From Bacillota bacterium (GTDB lineage: Bacteria > Bacillota > Clostridia > Acetivibrionales > DSM-1351): DNA of 64,000 bases. This document shows, piece after piece, positions 36,199 to 46,279 of this stretch. Location of the stretch: NCBI GenBank assembly GCA_023460955.1, contig JAEWOH010000070.1, forward strand, positions 1 to 64,000, written 5' to 3'. Every line of letters begins with the position of its first letter. The stretch's first letter is position 1. The position numbers were made by a program, and so were the translations under genes. The notes beneath the pieces are model-generated. The model searched no databases, was not told where the DNA came from, and saw only the letters and a program-made list of their open reading frames with translations.

Positions 36199-37622
36199 AT
36201 GCGTATTCAAGACGTTATCGGTGAAACAACTGAATATGATAAAAAGCAAATGCTAGAAGAAAAAAGACCGAGAAGCTGGTGTAAAAGTGTAAGCGCATTT
36301 GCAAACGGAGCAGGGGGAACCCTTATTTTTGGGGTAGCAGACGATGACAGTATCGTCGGTTTAGGTGATTCCAAGCACGATTCTGAAATCATCAGTGAAC
36401 AAATAAAGACAAAACTGGACCCTATTCCAAGATTTGATTTAAGTCTCCGGCGAGTTGACAACGACAAAGAATTAATTATTCTTAAGATATTGGCTGGAAA
36501 CGAAACACCCTATTATTACGTTGGAGATGAGAATCACATAGCATACCACCGTGTTGGAAATCAAAGCATTCCTGCTGATGCCAGGAAATTGAAAGAATTG
36601 GTTTTGCGTGGGAGTGATGTTACCTATGACAGTAATTTTTCAAAACACGATATTAATAAATTTTCCTTTACTAAGTTGAAAGCTGTTTATAATCAGCGGA
36701 CTGGAAATTTATTTGAAGAAAGTGACTATGAATCCTTTGGAATTGTGAATGAAGAAGGTAAATTGACAAACGCTGGAACTTTGCTGGCCGACGAATCACC
36801 AATCAGGCAATCCAGGTTGTTTTGTACTCGCTGGAATGGATTAGATAAGGCATCCGGAGTGATGGATGCCATAGATGATAAAGAGTTTTCAGGAAGCTTG
36901 GTATCACTTTTGCAGAACGGGACAGAGTTTGTTAAGAATAATTCGAAAATGAAGTGGAGAAAAGTCGGCGATGGAAGAATTGATTTGACTGATTACCCGG
37001 AACGCAGTATTTTGGAGGGATTGGTGAATGCATTGATTCATCGTGATTATTTGGAATTAGGCAGTGAAGTCCATATCGACATGTTTGATGATAGATTGGA
37101 AATCTATTCTCCTGGAGGCATGTATGATGGATCTTTTGTACAGGAACGCGATATCGATAAGATTCATCTAAACGAAGGAATCCGGTAATTGCCGATATAT
37201 TTGATCGATTGAAATACATGGAACGGCGTGGCAGCGGTTTCAAAAAGATTAAAGAGGATTATAGGGGGCAATACTTGTATTCAGACTCTTTGAAACCAGA
37301 ATTCTATTCGGATAGAGGCTCTTTTATTCTGACGTTGAAAAACCTCAATTATAAAAAAGGAGCCGAAAAAGGAGCCGAAAAAGGAGCCGGAAAAGGAGCC
37401 GAAAAAGGAGCCGGAACACGGAAAGCAGCAGTAGTAGAAAAACGTATTGAAGAAATCTTTGAACTAATAAAAGAAAATCCAGAGATAACGCAAACGGATA
37501 TAATAGACAAAATGAATGTATCGCGAAAACAAGTGCAAAATGCAACAAAGGTGCTTCCCGAGCGTGGAAAGATTAAACGTATTGGCCCCAATAGAAGCGG
37601 ATATTGGGATGTGAACGAATAG
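36199..37622 (+). pseudogene. AlbA_2/Schlafen-type ATP-binding protein, frameshifted
   Basis: Residues 1-329 (36199-37188) show the AlbA_2 domain (FANGAGGTLIFGVADDDSIV) and a GHKL-like ATP-binding part (LVNALIHRDYLELGSEVHID, then LEIYSPGGM). The frame ends early as HLNEGIR. The family continues as RRNPVIADIFDRL, which is exactly what appears one base out of register, followed by YMERRGSGFKKI and a C-terminal winged helix to 37622. One base is missing near 37170-37178. Such proteins are regulators or defence-associated tRNA/DNA-acting factors. If the shift is real, the ATP-binding part lacks its last strand. Confidence 0.85.
37359..37415 (+). repeat. 12-base tandem repeat inside the AlbA_2 gene
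   Basis: GGAGCCGAAAAA or GGAGCCGGAAAA is repeated four times plus a partial copy, coding for GAEKGAEKGAGKGAEKGAG. It is a flexible linker between the ATP-binding domain and the winged helix, common in this family, and prone to slippage. Confidence 0.9.
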
Positions 37623-37631
37623 AGGTCTTGC

Positions 37632-40601
37632 ATGGAGGTAAATCTTAACCGTATTAAGCAACTCGAAATGGAAAACACGATTCTGAAATCCGAGATTCAG
37701 CGCCTGAAAAACCTGCTGGAGGATGCTGGCGTCGATTACTCCGTCAAGAATAATGCACACCAGGGAACAAACGAAGTTTTATCGATAGAATGTATCGTCA
37801 ATTAAAATATAACCACAGAACAGATTGATTTATTTATTACTCTTTTTCATGGAAGAACGGATGTATACGCCAAGCGATTTATTAATAAGGCTGGAAATGT
37901 TGGGTATTCACCTGCTTGTAGTAGTTTTTGGAAAGAGGGATGTCCCAAAAAATACGGTCGAAAGATAAAGTGCGCTGAATGCCCAAACCAAAACTGGATA
38001 AAGCTCAGCAGAAAGCTGTTGCGGGAGCATCTTGAAGGACACAAAGAGGATTGCACAGACGTTATTGGAATTTATCCAATGCTTGTGGATGAAACATGTA
38101 ATTTCCTTGTTTTTGACTTTGACAATCATGATAAAACGAAGGAAACCAATGAAGACGAGGGCACCAATCAAGACAGCATTTGGATAGACGAGGTGAATGC
38201 AATGCTCAGGATATGCCAAAATAATGATGTTGATGTATTGATCGAGCGTTCAAGATCATGGAAAGGCGCGCATGTTTGGCTATTCTTTGAAGAGGCAATA
38301 CCAGCGGCATTGGCGAGAATATTTGGTTCAGCTTTACTTACAAAAGGGGCGGAATCTGTTAACCAGAGAAATTTTAAGTCCTATGACAGAATGCTGCCTG
38401 CTCAGGATAGAATGCCGGATGGCGGTTTGGGAAATCTTGTTGCGCTGCCACTTCAGGGACAGGCTCTAAGAAAAGGTAATAGCGCATTCATAGATGCTGA
38501 CTGGAAAGTGATATCAGATCCATGGACACTGATGAGGAATGTAAGGAAATTATCAAAACAATTGGTGGAGGAAAAAACAACTGAGTGGACAACAGAAGGG
38601 GTTTTAGGCGTTCTGGCTGACGACATGAGCGGAGAAAAGGAAGAACAGTCTGAAAACGATAAAGATAAGCCTTGGGAGAAAAGGAAACAGGTTATTCCAA
38701 ATGAAGATGTAGATGGGACAGTAAACATTACATTGGCCAATCAGATTTATATAAAGAATCATAATATCAAGGCTAGAACTCTTAATCGGCTTCGTAGGCT
38801 TGCAGCTTTCAGTAATCCTGAGTTTTACAAAAATCAGGCAATGGGCTTTTCGACAAAAGGCGTGCCAAGAATTATACAATGCGGTTCTGACACGGATGAT
38901 TATGTCTGCCTGCCACGAGGGCTTAAAGACAAGTTGATTAGCTTGTTTGACGAATCAGGCATAACCTATGAAGTAAATGTCAAAAAGCAGGTGGGGCATA
39001 CAGTAAATGTCGAGTTTAATGGAAACTTGTATCAGGAGCAGGAAAGAGCCGTAAAACGTATGCTTCAGTTTGATTATGGAATTCTTGGGGCGGCAACGGG
39101 TTTCGGTAAGACGGTGATAAGTGCTTATCTTGTTTCACAGCGAAAAGTTAATGCATTAGTCCTCGTACATAATCGCCAAATAATGAAGAACTGGATAGAT
39201 GATTTTGAAAAATTTCTGCACATCAATGAAGAACTTCCGGAATATGGAACGAAGAAGGGTAAACGTAAAAGAAAAAGTTTGGTTGGTAAATTATATGCCG
39301 GACATGATTCTCTGGGTGGAATTATTGATGTTGCCATGATTACATTATTTGGTAGGAAAGATAATATCGATGAGAGAATAAAAGATTATGGCCTTGTGAT
39401 TGTAGATGAATGCCATCATGCGGGCGCACAGACTCATGAAGATGTAATAAAAGAGATTAACGCCAAATATGTGTATGGCCTTACCGCAACTCCTAAACGT
39501 GAAGATGGACATGAACAGAAAATCTATATGCAATTTGGTCCAATCAGATATAGGCTGACGGCAAAGGATAGGGCCAAAATGCAGGACTTTGAGCATTTTG
39601 TTATTCCGAGGTTTACCAGTATGGTTAATGTGACTGGTGCAGAATGGGGAATAAATGAAGTATATAGAGAGTTGATCACAAATGAGAGAAGAAACAATCT
39701 GATTATAGAAGATGTAGCGGATGCTGTAAAGAATGGAAGAACTCCTTTGGTTCTGACAAAGTTTAAAGACCACGCCGATGTGTTGGTAAAAATGTTGGGG
39801 AACAAAGTAGACCATGTTTTTTTATTGCAAGGCGGGAGGTCTAACAGGGAACGGGATGAAATACTGCGTAAACTAAGGAATGTACCATCAAAAGAAAGTC
39901 TGGCTCTTGTTGCTATTGGGAAGTATATTGGAGAAGGCTTCAATTATCCCAGACTGGATGCGATGATGTTGGCAGTACCTATCGCATGGCAGGGAAATGT
40001 GGAGCAGTATGCCGGCAGACTGCACAGAGATTATGAAGGAAAGACCGACGTTATTATTTATGACTACGTTGATATACATATAAAAATGCTTGACCGTATG
40101 TATCATAAAAGATTACGGGCATACAAGAAAATTGGATATGAAATTACTCTTAAATCAAGTTGTGAAAAACAGAAAACAAATGCTATATTTGATGCAGTAA
40201 CGTATAATGATGCTTTTTCAACAGATCTGTATCAGGCTAATTCAGAGATTGTTATTACCAGTCCCGGAATAAATTCTGCAAAAATAAGACAGTTCATTTA
40301 TACCGTGTCAAAGAAACAGGCACAGGGTGTGAAGGTTAGTGTTATTACTATTCCATCTGAAGAATATCCGGAAGACAGAATTGAACCAACAAAAAAACTG
40401 ATTGATGAATTAAGTGGGGCAGGTATTTATGTAAAGGTAACGTCTGGTATCCATGAACACTTTGCAGTGATTGATAAAGAGATAGTCTGGTACGGAAGCA
40501 TGAATATGCTTTCCAGAGCAAAAGAAGATGACAATCTGATGAGAGTAAACAGTAAAGAAATAGCAGATGAATTATTGAAAATCGGGTTTGGGAAGACATA
40601 G
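37632..40601 (+). pseudogene. TOTE-type primase-helicase-PLD protein interrupted by one stop codon
   Basis: ATG 37632 opens a coiled-coil start (RIKQLEMENTILKSEIQRLK) that ends at TAA 37803. The same frame then reads TTEQIDLFITLFHGRTDVYA, Cys motifs, and the primase core LVFDFDNHDK. It continues to an SF2 helicase (ATGFGKT near 39090, DECHH near 39402, GLTATPKRED) and a C-terminal phospholipase D-like HEHFAVIDK near 40453. This is the archaeo-eukaryotic primase architecture of TOTE conflict systems. After the stop the first usual start is TTG 38019, which would cut off the first 71 primase residues. I therefore call it broken, unless the stop is a sequencing error. Confidence 0.85.
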
Positions 40602-40637
40602 GGTACCGTTTGTAATTGAAAAGAATTGTGGGGTGAG

Positions 40638-40829
40638 GTGATATACTATACTGCGGATCAACATTTTGGACATTCAAACATAATACGGTTTTGTGAACGG
40701 CCTTTTTCTACTGTAGAAGAGATGGATGAAGTATTAATTAATAATTGGAATGAAACTGTTTCTGATAACGATATTGTATACATTCTCGGTGACTTGGTAT
40801 TTCGAAGTGATAAACATGCGACTTATTAA
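40638..40829 (+). pseudogene. truncated metallophosphoesterase
   Basis: From GTG 40638, after GGGGTGAGG, the frame reads MIYYTADQHFGHSNIIRFCE and VYILGDLVFRSDK. These are the first two metal-binding motifs (DxH and GD) of calcineurin-like phosphoesterases. It stops at 40829 and the GNHD and later histidine motifs are missing. About two thirds of the gene is lost, so no activity is expected. Confidence 0.8.
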
Positions 40830-41121
40830 CACATTAATAAGACTAGGTTACAGATATTTTTTAATATATTAACATGACGAAAAACAGGCTTAACTTGGTT
40901 AAGAACAAAGATCTGGGTCAATATATAGTGTTAAATATTCCCTTTATAACCAATAGATCAGCAGAGCTAAGGCACTCAATGAGTGTGGGTATACATAAGC
41001 GGAAGAAAATGCATAAATTCAAGGCAATAAACCAGACTTCCCGGCAACTTGTCTAAATAATTTCGAATCGAAGGGGTGAATCTCTTCAAAAAGATACATT
41101 TACACAAAAATCAGGAAGCAT
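40830..41121. other. AT-rich gap without recognisable gene
   Basis: No family, ribosome binding site or terminator is apparent here. A 60-codon plus-strand frame at 40874-41056 has no supporting feature. The gap marks the edge between the defence island and the accessory region to the right. Confidence 0.5.
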
Positions 41122-41565
41122 CTAATTAACTAAATTTTTTCTTAAATAATATTTTTTAATGCTTTCTGGAGAGTAATTTAAAACAGCAAATACTTCATAA
41201 CAGTGCTTTTTGTAGAAATCTATGGCTTGGAAGCTAAATGTTTCTAGATGTATTAAAGTACATCCCTTCTTTATTGCTGTTTGTTCTGCTTCGACTAATA
41301 ATTTTGTTCCTAGCCCCATTTTACGATATGACTCGTTTATCCATAGTAATTCAACATACATGCTATCTAATTGCATTTTTGTTAATATTCCAGCAATAAT
41401 GATATTTTTCTGATCTCTTATGATATGTCTATATGGCTCATATACTGCATAATTAGACATAGGACCAATTGTGCGATTGTATTGATAAATACCCTCCCAT
41501 AAATAATTTATATCATCTTGATTGCAAGTGTTACTAAATTCATATTCACTAATATTTTTATACAT
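41122..41565 (-). CDS. GNAT family N-acetyltransferase
   Basis: The 147-residue protein has the GNAT acetyl-CoA site INESYRKMGLGTKLLVEAEQ (motif A, R/Q-x-x-G-x-G form), preceded by VELLW and followed by LIHLETFSFQAIDFYKKHCY. It probably acetylates a small molecule. It is divergent from the MocR regulator at 41704, across 138 bases holding a dyad, so it may be the regulator's target. Substrate is unknown. Confidence 0.88.
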   Translation of the reverse strand: MYKNISEYEFSNTCNQDDINYLWEGIYQYNRTIGPMSNYAVYEPYRHIIRDQKNIIIAGILTKMQLDSMYVELLWINESYRKMGLGTKLLVEAEQTAIKKGCTLIHLETFSFQAIDFYKKHCYEVFAVLNYSPESIKKYYLRKNLVN

Positions 41566-41651
41566 CTTATTACGCCTTTCTTACTTTTACTATTTATTAC
41601 ATAAATCCTAAAAAATAGTTTATATAGATATAATAATTCAATAAAATATGT

Positions 41652-41681
41652 GGTACAATTACTATATTTCCAATCTGTACC
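41652..41681. promoter_or_regulatory. dyad in the GNAT/MocR divergent region
   Basis: GGTACA (41652-41657) and TGTACC (41676-41681) form a perfect 6-base inverted repeat with an 18-base spacer, 22 bases before the MocR ATG. It is a candidate operator for autoregulation or for control of the GNAT gene. Confidence 0.4.
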
Positions 41682-41703
41682 GGTTCAGAAAGGTGGTTAT
41701 ATT

Positions 41704-43035
41704 ATGTTGAAAACCAAATATACACTAATAGCCAACGAATGGATTGAAAGAATAACATCTGGCAAAATTAATAATAAAGATAAGCTTCCATCTATACGTC
41801 ATATGTCACAATATTATAAATGTAATAAATCTACAGTCATTCAGGCATACCGCATACTTGAAGCTGCGCATTATTGCTACTGTATCCCTAAGAGTGGTTA
41901 TTATGCCATAAGTAATAGGCAATCAAAATATAATGATGAGGAAATATTTGATTTTACTAAAGTACTACCTCTGCGAGAAATTCTACCTTATCGGGAATTT
42001 AATCATTCAATGAATAAGGCGATTGAAAAATACTCTGAAAGTTTATTTCAATATGGTCAAGTTGATGGATTAAAGACGACACGTGTAACTTTAGCTCAAT
42101 TCTTTGAGTCACAATATGTCTATACTGATAGTGAACATATTATGATTACAACCGGCGCAAATCAAGGATTGGATATTCTTTTCAGAGCTATGGATAATGG
42201 GACACGGGTTTTAGTTGAGCAGCCTACCTATAATTTGCTTGTAGAAATGGCTAGAATGCGAGATATTGAACTACTTGGAATACATAGAAATGAATGTGGC
42301 TTAGATTTAGATTTATTGGAATCACTTTTTAAAAAGTGTGATTTCTTTTACACAATTCCAAGACTAAGTAATCCTTGTGGATATAGTTATACTGAGCATC
42401 AAAAAAGGAAAATTGCAGAAATGGCAAAAAAATATGGGGTAGTGATAATAGAAGATGATTATCTCGGAGACCTTATTCCCGCAGGTAGAAATGCCCCAAT
42501 TCATTATTATGATATGGGAAACAACACAATATATGTTAAAAGCTTTTCTAAAGGATTTTTACCAGGGATACGATTGGGTGCAATAGTTTTTCCGAGGAAC
42601 TCCAGCACCGAAGTACTACGGGGTAAATGCTATAACATTAAGAAATTAACCGATAATGGTACTAATATATTTAGTCAAGGGGCCTTAGAGACCTTTATTA
42701 ATAGCGGTATGTATCATAGACACTTAACAAAGATTCAATCAGCTTATCCAGATAGGATGAATAAAATTAAAATGTTTCTATTGAAAAAGCCATCTGAAGT
42801 AATAAGTTGGAATATACCAGACAATGGTATATTTATTACGATGACTATTAATAGAACAATAAATACCAGTTGGATAAACCAACAATTAACACAACGCCGA
42901 ATCCAGGTTACAGAGTTATCGGATTTCTATATAGAACCTAAAGAAAAGAACCTAACATATCGTTTATGTATAACATCATTACCTTTAGAAATGGTCTATG
43001 AAGGTTTGTGTAGGATATACAAGATTTTCAGATAA
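41704..43035 (+). CDS. MocR/GntR-type regulator with aminotransferase-like domain
   Basis: The 443-residue protein has a GntR winged helix (NKDKLPSIRHMSQYYKCNKS) and a fold type I PLP domain with IIEDDYLGDL and the Schiff-base lysine in KSFSKGFLPGIRLG (about K283). MocR proteins sense PLP or amino compounds and act as transcription factors. ATG at 41704 follows AGAAAGGTGG. A second, truncated relative lies at 60099-60815. Confidence 0.93.
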   Translation: MLKTKYTLIANEWIERITSGKINNKDKLPSIRHMSQYYKCNKSTVIQAYRILEAAHYCYCIPKSGYYAISNRQSKYNDEEIFDFTKVLPLREILPYREFNHSMNKAIEKYSESLFQYGQVDGLKTTRVTLAQFFESQYVYTDSEHIMITTGANQGLDILFRAMDNGTRVLVEQPTYNLLVEMARMRDIELLGIHRNECGLDLDLLESLFKKCDFFYTIPRLSNPCGYSYTEHQKRKIAEMAKKYGVVIIEDDYLGDLIPAGRNAPIHYYDMGNNTIYVKSFSKGFLPGIRLGAIVFPRNSSTEVLRGKCYNIKKLTDNGTNIFSQGALETFINSGMYHRHLTKIQSAYPDRMNKIKMFLLKKPSEVISWNIPDNGIFITMTINRTINTSWINQQLTQRRIQVTELSDFYIEPKEKNLTYRLCITSLPLEMVYEGLCRIYKIFR

Positions 43036-43149
43036 ACTACTTAACTAACAAGGTCTAACAAGCATCAGAGACATCATTTTTGTCTACTTAAGTCATTGTG
43101 AAAGCGTTTGCCTATTAGTACGGAATTAAGGTGTTTTAGAAGAGGCAGC

Positions 43150-43690
43150 ATGAAAATTTTGCTAAGGGAAGGGGCATACGTTGAAAACATTAGTATTTAT
43201 TTTTCGGGGACTGGAAATTCATTAGATTTGGCAGAGACAATCGCTGAAAAAATTGGAGCTGATCAATTTCAATCGCATAAGTTGTGAAAGAGGAAAAAAT
43301 CTATATTGATGTGGGGAATATTTTTCATTGTTTTTCCTTCCTATTTGGCAAAGCTAAAAGATAATGATATAGCCTATTGGGATAGCAGATTTTTACAAGA
43401 CCACGCTGTTGTGCTGAAAAGGACTACATTATTGTAGGGATTGGAACCTCAAAAAGTGCTGGATATTTTGATATGCTTTATGTACATAAGGTATCAACGA
43501 ATTGGTGTTGCAACTCTGATTGCTGTAGAATTGAGAAGTATTTTCGCAGTAACAGTGTAATGACTCTGACCACCGATGCATCAATCAAAGAAGCCTTTTT
43601 TTGTAAACCGAGGATATGTTGTCATAAAACAGTTGAAATACGAGGCCAACTATTTACCAATTATAAAATGCAAAAGATACATAACTGATA
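43150..43690 (+). pseudogene. decayed flavodoxin/EFR1-type ferrodoxin gene
   Basis: From ATG 43150 a frame reads NISIYFSGTGNSLDLAETIA, the FMN-binding start of EFR1-type flavodoxins, and ends at 43287. Later pieces in other frames (GIFFIVFPSYLAKLKDND, then GIGTSKSAGYFDMLYVH) continue the family pattern. At least two frameshifts or stops interrupt it, and the ferredoxin cysteines are not found in order. The bases to 43906 contain no other gene. Confidence 0.65.
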
Positions 43691-43906
43691 AGACTTTTCA
43701 GTAATGGACAATAAAGAAGATTTATATTAGGTATTAGGTTTAGTTTGATTATAATCATTTGTTACAGTTTATTTGCTTAAAAAAAATGGTAATATCAAAG
43801 AAGATTTTGAAGATAGGAGGTGCGAAATGATTACAATACTAAATAATTTTTAAGAGAGATGTGAATGACATCACTTCTCATAAAAAATAACTTAGGAGAT
43901 GAATGT

Positions 43907-44797
43907 ATGTCTATAACTTTCAGAAAGTACACTACTGAACCACTCTTTACGGAGGACTATATAAAGGTCCGTAATTTTCTCATTCGTATTAACCTAAAAG
44001 AACTTACAAATCCACATTTTACTTGGGCTCGTTGGGAGTGGATGACGACCCACGCCGGTCTTGATAGAACAGCAATAAGCCAAATTGGACTCTGGGAAGA
44101 AAATGGAGAAATCGTTGGATTAGTTACTTTTGATTGTGGTCTTGGAGAGGGTTTCTTCTGTGTTGATGAAAAACATAATACACTAAAAGAAGAAATGATT
44201 GTGTATGCTTCAAAGAATTTGGCTAAAGATGGTAAATTTTATGCACACATAGGCGATAGTGACAGAGAGTTCCAACGTATTGCTACTAAAAACGGTTTTC
44301 GACCTACACAAAATCGTGGAGTTATTGCGGCTATTGATATAGATGACAATATATCATACTCGCTCCCCCAAGGATACGGTATTGTCAGTATGGCGGACGG
44401 TTGGGACTTCCACAAATACCATGAATGTATGTGGCGTGGTTTTAACCATGAGGGTGAACCTCCTCAGACTGAGGGGGACATAAATTGCAGAATAGAAATG
44501 CTATCAAGTCCTACAATAATTCCTGAACTTGTTCTAGCTGTTACCTCTCCAGATGGGAAATATGTTGCTCATTGTGGAATGTGGTATAGACCGGGTGATG
44601 ATTATGCATATGTTGAACCAGTTGCTACAGTCCCTGAATATCGTAAAATGGGATTAGGCAAAGCTGCTGTACTTGAAGCTGTAAAGCGTTGCGGAAAGTT
44701 GGGGGCAAAGCAGGCGATTGTTGACTCAAGTCAACAGTTTTACTTCAACATAGGATTTTATCCAGCATATACAGAAACGTGGTGGGAAGCAAAGTAA
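43907..44797 (+). CDS. GNAT-domain acetyltransferase, two-domain
   Basis: The 296-residue protein has a degenerate N-terminal GNAT half and a C-terminal half with VPEYRKMGLGKAAVLEAVKR, the acetyl-CoA motif A, then QQFYFNIGFYPAYTETWW. Tandem GNAT proteins usually act on amines or antibiotics. The ATG at 43907 follows TTAGGAGATG; an earlier start has no ribosome binding site. A strong terminator follows at 44885. Confidence 0.88.
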   Translation: MSITFRKYTTEPLFTEDYIKVRNFLIRINLKELTNPHFTWARWEWMTTHAGLDRTAISQIGLWEENGEIVGLVTFDCGLGEGFFCVDEKHNTLKEEMIVYASKNLAKDGKFYAHIGDSDREFQRIATKNGFRPTQNRGVIAAIDIDDNISYSLPQGYGIVSMADGWDFHKYHECMWRGFNHEGEPPQTEGDINCRIEMLSSPTIIPELVLAVTSPDGKYVAHCGMWYRPGDDYAYVEPVATVPEYRKMGLGKAAVLEAVKRCGKLGAKQAIVDSSQQFYFNIGFYPAYTETWWEAK

Positions 44798-44884
44798 CTC
44801 GTTGTCGATAATAAGCACAACATTCATTTACAGTATAAGTGCTATTATAGCAACCTACATAGTATTATCTTGTACCAACGTATT

Positions 44885-44924
44885 GAGAGTCGCCCTTTTA
44901 GTAGGGGCGACTCTCGATTTTTTT
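44885..44924 (+). terminator. Rho-independent terminator after the GNAT gene
   Basis: Arms GAGAGTCGCCC (44885-44895) and GGGCGACTCTC (44905-44915) pair perfectly, followed by seven T at 44918-44924. Confidence 0.92.
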
Positions 44925-44935
44925 GTGTAACGAAT

Positions 44936-45085
44936 ACCACACGTTCTACGTGTGGTTCCGGAAAGCTTATAGCTTTGAGTGAAAAATAAAAAGCCTCCTT
45001 GTTAAAATAGTTGCAGGTTCGCCAACCGCAATTACAAAAATAAGGAGGTTATCCAGATGGATAGTGAAAGTTTAGCACAATTGCA
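44936..45085 (+). mobile_element. IS200-like element, left end with truncated tnpA
   Basis: ACCACACGT-TCT-ACGTGTGGT (44936-44956) is the subterminal hairpin of IS200-type elements. It is followed by CCTCCTT (44994-45000), which can pair with AAGGAGG (45042-45048) and hide the tnpA ribosome binding site, a known IS200 device. tnpA starts at ATG 45057 (MDSESLAQ) and loses similarity after about eight codons. The Y1 transposase domain and the right end are missing, so the element is dead. Confidence 0.75.
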
Positions 45086-45111
45086 AATGACAGTATTTTT
45101 GAGCCGGACGC

Positions 45112-45258
45112 TGCGGTGTGGATATTATAAAGATAGTATCGGAGATGATGCGGCAAAGAGTGACGGTAGGCCTCGGAACGCTATATACACTGCTTGACAA
45201 CTTTGTATCTCAAGGTTTCATCACACAAACCACCATAGAAAATCGAAAAATGTGTTAA
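45112..45258 (+). pseudogene. PadR-family regulator fragment
   Basis: A frame with no start reads CGVDIIKIVSEMMRQRVTVG, then LGTLYTLLDNFVSQGFITQT and ENRKMC before a TAA. This is the helix-turn-helix and wing of PadR regulators. It joins directly to the IS200 stub at 45085, so the element or its excision removed the start. Confidence 0.75.
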
Positions 45259-45347
45259 ATAAGAATTAGGGGTTATGATGTATCATAATCTCTAATATGC
45301 TTATATTAACCGTCTATTTGCAAGGATACTCTGGACGATTTTAGGTA

Positions 45348-45392
45348 TGTAACAGTAAAGGGCAAGCAGTTGTTTGCCCTTTCACTGTTACA
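45348..45392. terminator. long hairpin in the gap before the DUF5131 gene
   Basis: TGTAACAGT-AAAGGGCAA and TTTGCCCTTTCACTGTTACA form an 18-pair stem with a single bulged base. Its position between a plus-strand remnant and the 3' end of a minus-strand gene suits a bidirectional terminator, but there is no clear T-run. The rest of 44798-45535 has only the IS200 and PadR pieces. Confidence 0.5.
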
Positions 45393-45535
45393 TTATGCAC
45401 AAATGTTGTTGTCTCAGCCTTAGGCATGAAGTAAGCAAAATAATGCTGATTTTCTAAGGGTCCTAACTTTTTATCAACTGTCAAATGAAATTGTTATACA
45501 CTGAAGTCACAAAAGTGTGTTATGTTTCATTTATA

Positions 45536-46258
45536 TCAAAAAAGCTTCTTATCGCCTAAGATGTTGATCCCTAATTCTTTTGCAAGGCTATGTTGCTTAA
45601 ACGGATTAACCTTTTGAACAACTCTGTCACGTTTAAAAAATGAACCGGTGTTTTTAAACCAAAATGTTATACCGGCGATTTCGCATTGTTTACTTATATC
45701 CAGAACCCACGCATAATCGCATTCTCGGGCTTCTCGACCTGTTTCGCCTCCAACGCTAACGTGTTCAATACCGCCTAAATACTTACTTAAATCAATTGCA
45801 CCAAGCAATGGAGTGCAAGCAACAAAACGCCTTTTAATTGGGTATGACAAAAATATCGGTAGTCGATAGTCCGCAATTTCTTGATTTTCAACAGTGCATC
45901 CTATGTTTACGTTATCATATCCATCGCCCCAATCAGCAGGCAGTGATACGTTGAAACGGTCAATACGTTTGGTTAAAATTAAAAAATCAAGATCTGGGCG
46001 GCTTTTTATCATAGCCCATGCCTCGGTACGCCATTCATCTGCCTCGGCGATAAAGAAATCAGAAGCGAAGCATGTAGCCACAATTTTTCCGCTAGATATT
46101 TTAGGCACACCTTTAGCTGATTTAGCTATCGGCTTATTAAATTCTTCTGTTTTAAAAATGGTATTCTGTCCATATCGTTTAGAGAATGGTCCATAAAAAT
46201 AACAATATGTGCAACCGTCGCTCACTTTACAGCAGCCTGTCCATGGCTCCCAATTCAT
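45536..46258 (-). CDS. DUF5131 family protein (phage Gp37/Gp68-like)
   Basis: The 240-residue protein starts MNWEPWTGCCKVSDGCTYCY, with cysteines 9, 10, 16 and 19 in the pattern of DUF5131, a family distantly resembling radical SAM proteins. HVSVGGETGREARECDYAWV near 170-190 is also typical. Function is unknown. GGGGTGA precedes the ATG. The next minus-strand gene upstream (VOC) ends 22 bases away, suggesting co-transcription of the VOC, DUF5131 pair. Confidence 0.9.
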   Translation of the reverse strand: MNWEPWTGCCKVSDGCTYCYFYGPFSKRYGQNTIFKTEEFNKPIAKSAKGVPKISSGKIVATCFASDFFIAEADEWRTEAWAMIKSRPDLDFLILTKRIDRFNVSLPADWGDGYDNVNIGCTVENQEIADYRLPIFLSYPIKRRFVACTPLLGAIDLSKYLGGIEHVSVGGETGREARECDYAWVLDISKQCEIAGITFWFKNTGSFFKRDRVVQKVNPFKQHSLAKELGINILGDKKLF

Positions 46259-46279
46259 ATTTTCACCCCTAGTAACTCT

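Noticed and set aside
37359..37415. Short tandem repeats that might suggest a CRISPR array
   Set aside because: The units are 12 bases, have no spacers, lie inside a reading frame and code for a regular GAEK linker.
40874..41056. A 60-codon plus-strand gene
   Set aside because: It has no ribosome binding site, no family pattern and a low-complexity AT-rich composition.
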